The translations under genes were made by a program, and so were the position numbers. DNA of 64,000 bases, taken from Bacillota bacterium (GTDB lineage: Bacteria; Bacillota; Clostridia; Clostridiales; Clostridiaceae). How positions within the stretch are numbered: position 1 is the first letter of the stretch; each line of letters opens with the position of its first letter. The stretch is from assembly GCA_023435985.1 (NCBI GenBank), contig JAEZKY010000021.1:21364-85363 (forward strand), read 5' to 3'. Under the pieces are notes generated by a model. That model worked only from the letters and a program-made list of their open reading frames with translations, was not told the DNA's origin and searched no databases. Below are positions 62,034-64,000 of this stretch, piece after piece.

Positions 62034-62323
62034 AGTTTTTCTCCTTTCAATTTAAAAGACATTTTAATTTATATATTTACTATATGATAATAAAATATGT
62101 AAACTTTTTGCTTAATAAAAAAACATCATTACTTTTGACTAATATATAAATTGAATTTATAATTAACCTATCAAAATTTAAATGTAATTTATAAAGTAAT
62201 ATAATGATATCAATATATATATTGTATGTCTAATTGATATTTTTCATCAAATTAATAACTAAAGGTTATAAATTGTTATTGATGTTATATAACTTAAAAT
62301 ATTATAAATTAAGGAGTGCATTT

Positions 62324-63217
62324 ATGAACTGGCAGCAACTAGAATATTTTAAAACTATAGCAGAAACACAGAATTTTACATCAGCAGCTAATTTACTTTC
62401 TGTAACGCAGCCAGCCTTGAGTAAAGCTATTTCAAAATTAGAAGAAGAGTTAAATGTACCATTATTTGAAAAAAATGGCCGCAATATAAAATTAACTCGT
62501 TTTGGCAGTATGTTTTTAATACATGCTAACGCTGCAATAAATGAGATTAGTAAAGGAATTGAGGAATTACAGGATGCAATTAATCCTATGGCAGGCACAG
62601 TTTCCATATCTTCACTTTATACTATTGGAACACATTTTATTCCTTCGATTATAAGTGATTTTTTGAAGAAAAGTCCAAATACAAAATTTGAATTTGGGAT
62701 TCAATCAACTTTTAATATTTTAAAAGACCTTAAGGATGGTAAGTTTGATTTTGGTTTTTATGATGAATTTGAAGATATTAAAAGATATGAAGAAATAGAG
62801 TCAGTCCCTATAAAAAATGAGGAACTTGTTGTCATAGTACCTAAAAATCATCATCTTGCTGATAAAACAGAAGTACTACTAAAAGATTTGAAAGAAGAGA
62901 CTTTTGTGTTTTTTTCAGAAGGAATCAAAGGGAAAATGTGTTCTATTTTTGAAAGTATTGGTTTTATCCCAAAAACATCCATGGAATATAATGAAAGCAG
63001 TATGGTGGTAACAGGTTTTGTTAGTGCAGGTCTTGGTATTTCTATAGTTCCTAACACCCCCAATTTAATAACTGAAGAAGTATCCGTATTAAGAATAAAA
63101 GAGCCACATTGCTATAGAACTGTGCATATGGGATGGTTAAAGAATGGATATATGACTCCTTCAGCTAAAATATTTAAAGATTTTGTTATCGAAACCTCCT
63201 CAAAAATCAATATTTAA
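62324..63217 (+). CDS. LysR-family transcriptional regulator
   Basis: 297 aa. N-terminal helix-turn-helix (QLEYFKTIAETQNFTSAANLLSVTQPALSKAISKLEEELNV in residues 4-44) and a C-terminal substrate-binding fold. I chose ATG 62324, preceded by AAGGAG; upstream in-frame ATG 62234 would add 30 atypical residues. Divergent from the nitroreductase gene. Confidence 0.92.
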   Translation: MNWQQLEYFKTIAETQNFTSAANLLSVTQPALSKAISKLEEELNVPLFEKNGRNIKLTRFGSMFLIHANAAINEISKGIEELQDAINPMAGTVSISSLYTIGTHFIPSIISDFLKKSPNTKFEFGIQSTFNILKDLKDGKFDFGFYDEFEDIKRYEEIESVPIKNEELVVIVPKNHHLADKTEVLLKDLKEETFVFFSEGIKGKMCSIFESIGFIPKTSMEYNESSMVVTGFVSAGLGISIVPNTPNLITEEVSVLRIKEPHCYRTVHMGWLKNGYMTPSAKIFKDFVIETSSKINI

Positions 63218-63275
63218 TAAGATTTGCATTAAAGTATAGTTTTTGAGAAATTATTTATATTATTGAGTTTATATG

Positions 63276-64000
63276 TTATTTAGATTTTATTCTCCAGGTG
63301 ATACTTTGGTAATCTCCTTGTAAATTAGGAATAGTAAGACCTCCATACATAAGTTCATCGCCACCAAATATTTCCTGGAAGCCTTCAACTGAATAATTTT
63401 TGTATGGATCTAAGCCTCTTAAGTATAATCTTCTTATTGGTTCATTTGGAATTCCAAGAACTCTAAAATAGCTCACAAAAGCTTCAGTTTTATCCTTTGA
63501 AACAACAATAAAAGAAGCTTCATTGCTTTCAAATGGATTAAGAAGTCTATACATGTCTCCAAATTGAATGAGTTCCCTTAATTCCTTATAGGTTTCTACT
63601 TGTTTTTTAACAGTTTCTTTTTCCTCATAATTAAACTTTGTGATGTCAAGTTCATATCCAAAGTTACCAAGCATTGCAACATCACCTCTCATTTTTAGAG
63701 AAGTATCTCTGTAAACTTGGTGATTAGGAACAGCAGATACGTGAGAGCCCATAGTACTAAGTGGATAAACTATACTTGTTCCGTATTGAATCTTTAGTCT
63801 TTCGACAGCATCAGTATCATCACTTGTCCATATTTGAGGCATATAGTATAGTATACCTGCATCAAATCTTCCACCACCTCCAGAGCAGCCTTCGAAAAGT
63901 ACATTTGGAAAAGCTGCTAAAAGCTTTTCGTAAATTTTATATAAACCTAACATGTACCTATGAGCTGTCTCTCTTTGTCTCTCTGGAGGAAGCATAGCGG
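63276..64000 (-). CDS. Alpha-galactosidase (GH36), C-terminal part; gene continues beyond the window
   Basis: Hydrolyses alpha-galactosides such as melibiose and raffinose. The visible 240 residues contain FEGCSGGGGRFDAGILYYMP and IWTSDDTDAVERL (the acid/base aspartate), then the C-terminal beta domain. The reading frame is still open at the right edge; RQRETAHRYMLGLYK is internal sequence in this family, so the apparent first Met is not the start. The N-terminal two thirds lie outside. Confidence 0.92.
   Translation of the reverse strand, partial: AMLPPERQRETAHRYMLGLYKIYEKLLAAFPNVLFEGCSGGGGRFDAGILYYMPQIWTSDDTDAVERLKIQYGTSIVYPLSTMGSHVSAVPNHQVYRDTSLKMRGDVAMLGNFGYELDITKFNYEEKETVKKQVETYKELRELIQFGDMYRLLNPFESNEASFIVVSKDKTEAFVSYFRVLGIPNEPIRRLYLRGLDPYKNYSVEGFQEIFGGDELMYGGLTIPNLQGDYQSITWRIKSK

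Noticed and set aside
63761..63997. Plus-strand ORF at the right edge
   Set aside because: Antisense to the clearly recognisable GH36 alpha-galactosidase.

Overview
This 64-kb window comes from a low-GC, strictly fermentative Firmicute. Codon use, gene content and intergenic repeats fit a cluster I solventogenic Clostridium, most like the C. beijerinckii/C. diolis group. That placement is by recognition, not by database search. No rRNA, tRNA, CRISPR array or intact insertion sequence was seen.

Layout. (1) 1-3.5 kb: a GlcT-type antiterminator, a free-standing IIA protein and a NagE-like IICB permease. Both transporter genes are transcribed divergently from one intergenic region, and each leader has a RAT-like antiterminator overlapping an intrinsic terminator. 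(2) 3.6-16 kb: catabolic and transport genes: KdgT permease, a nucleoid-associated protein, an AraC regulator beside an FAD oxidoreductase and an ACS-type MFS transporter, an APC permease, a GntR/UTRA regulator divergent from a GH1 6-phospho-beta-glucosidase, and a flavodoxin-fold Fe-S protein. (3) 16.4-27.3 kb: an exported [NiFe] hydrogenase locus: Tat-targeted small subunit, large subunit, maturation protease, hypA, hypB, tatA, two tatC genes, hypC, hypD, hypE, hypF. It appears to carry its own Tat translocon, and dispersed repeats border or interrupt it. (4) 27.5-30.2 kb: a short UvrC-like protein, a small membrane protein with an XRE regulator, and signal peptidase I. (5) 30.4-38.7 kb: a complete arginine operon on the minus strand, argGHCJBDF. 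(6) 39-42.1 kb: a DUF421/DUF4363 pair and a nucleoside kinase. (7) 42.3-49.4 kb: the glycerol regulon: glpF, glpP, glpK, a GlpA-like G3P dehydrogenase, a second FAD oxidoreductase and a DUF1667 protein. GlpP-type leader elements precede glpF, glpK and the dehydrogenase. (8) 49.4-57.9 kb: an island-like block bounded by 295-bp direct repeats. It holds a rifampin-phosphotransferase-like enzyme, a heterodimeric ABC exporter and a MarR regulator, controlled from a promoter bracketed by two copies of the same palindrome. The ends hold an IS982-like scrap and several gene fragments. (9) 58-64 kb: EamA exporter divergent from a MocR regulator, small zinc-ribbon ORFs and decayed coding DNA, a nitroreductase divergent from a LysR regulator, and the C-terminal part of a GH36 alpha-galactosidase running off the right edge.

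The most notable signals are: a possible ApbE-type flavinylation motif at the extreme C-terminus of the exported hydrogenase small subunit; a degenerate second TatC in the same operon; duplicated GlpP leaders with conserved fold, one of which appears to have glpP nested inside it; and the MarR-controlled Rph-like/ABC drug-response operon bounded by a recombination scar.
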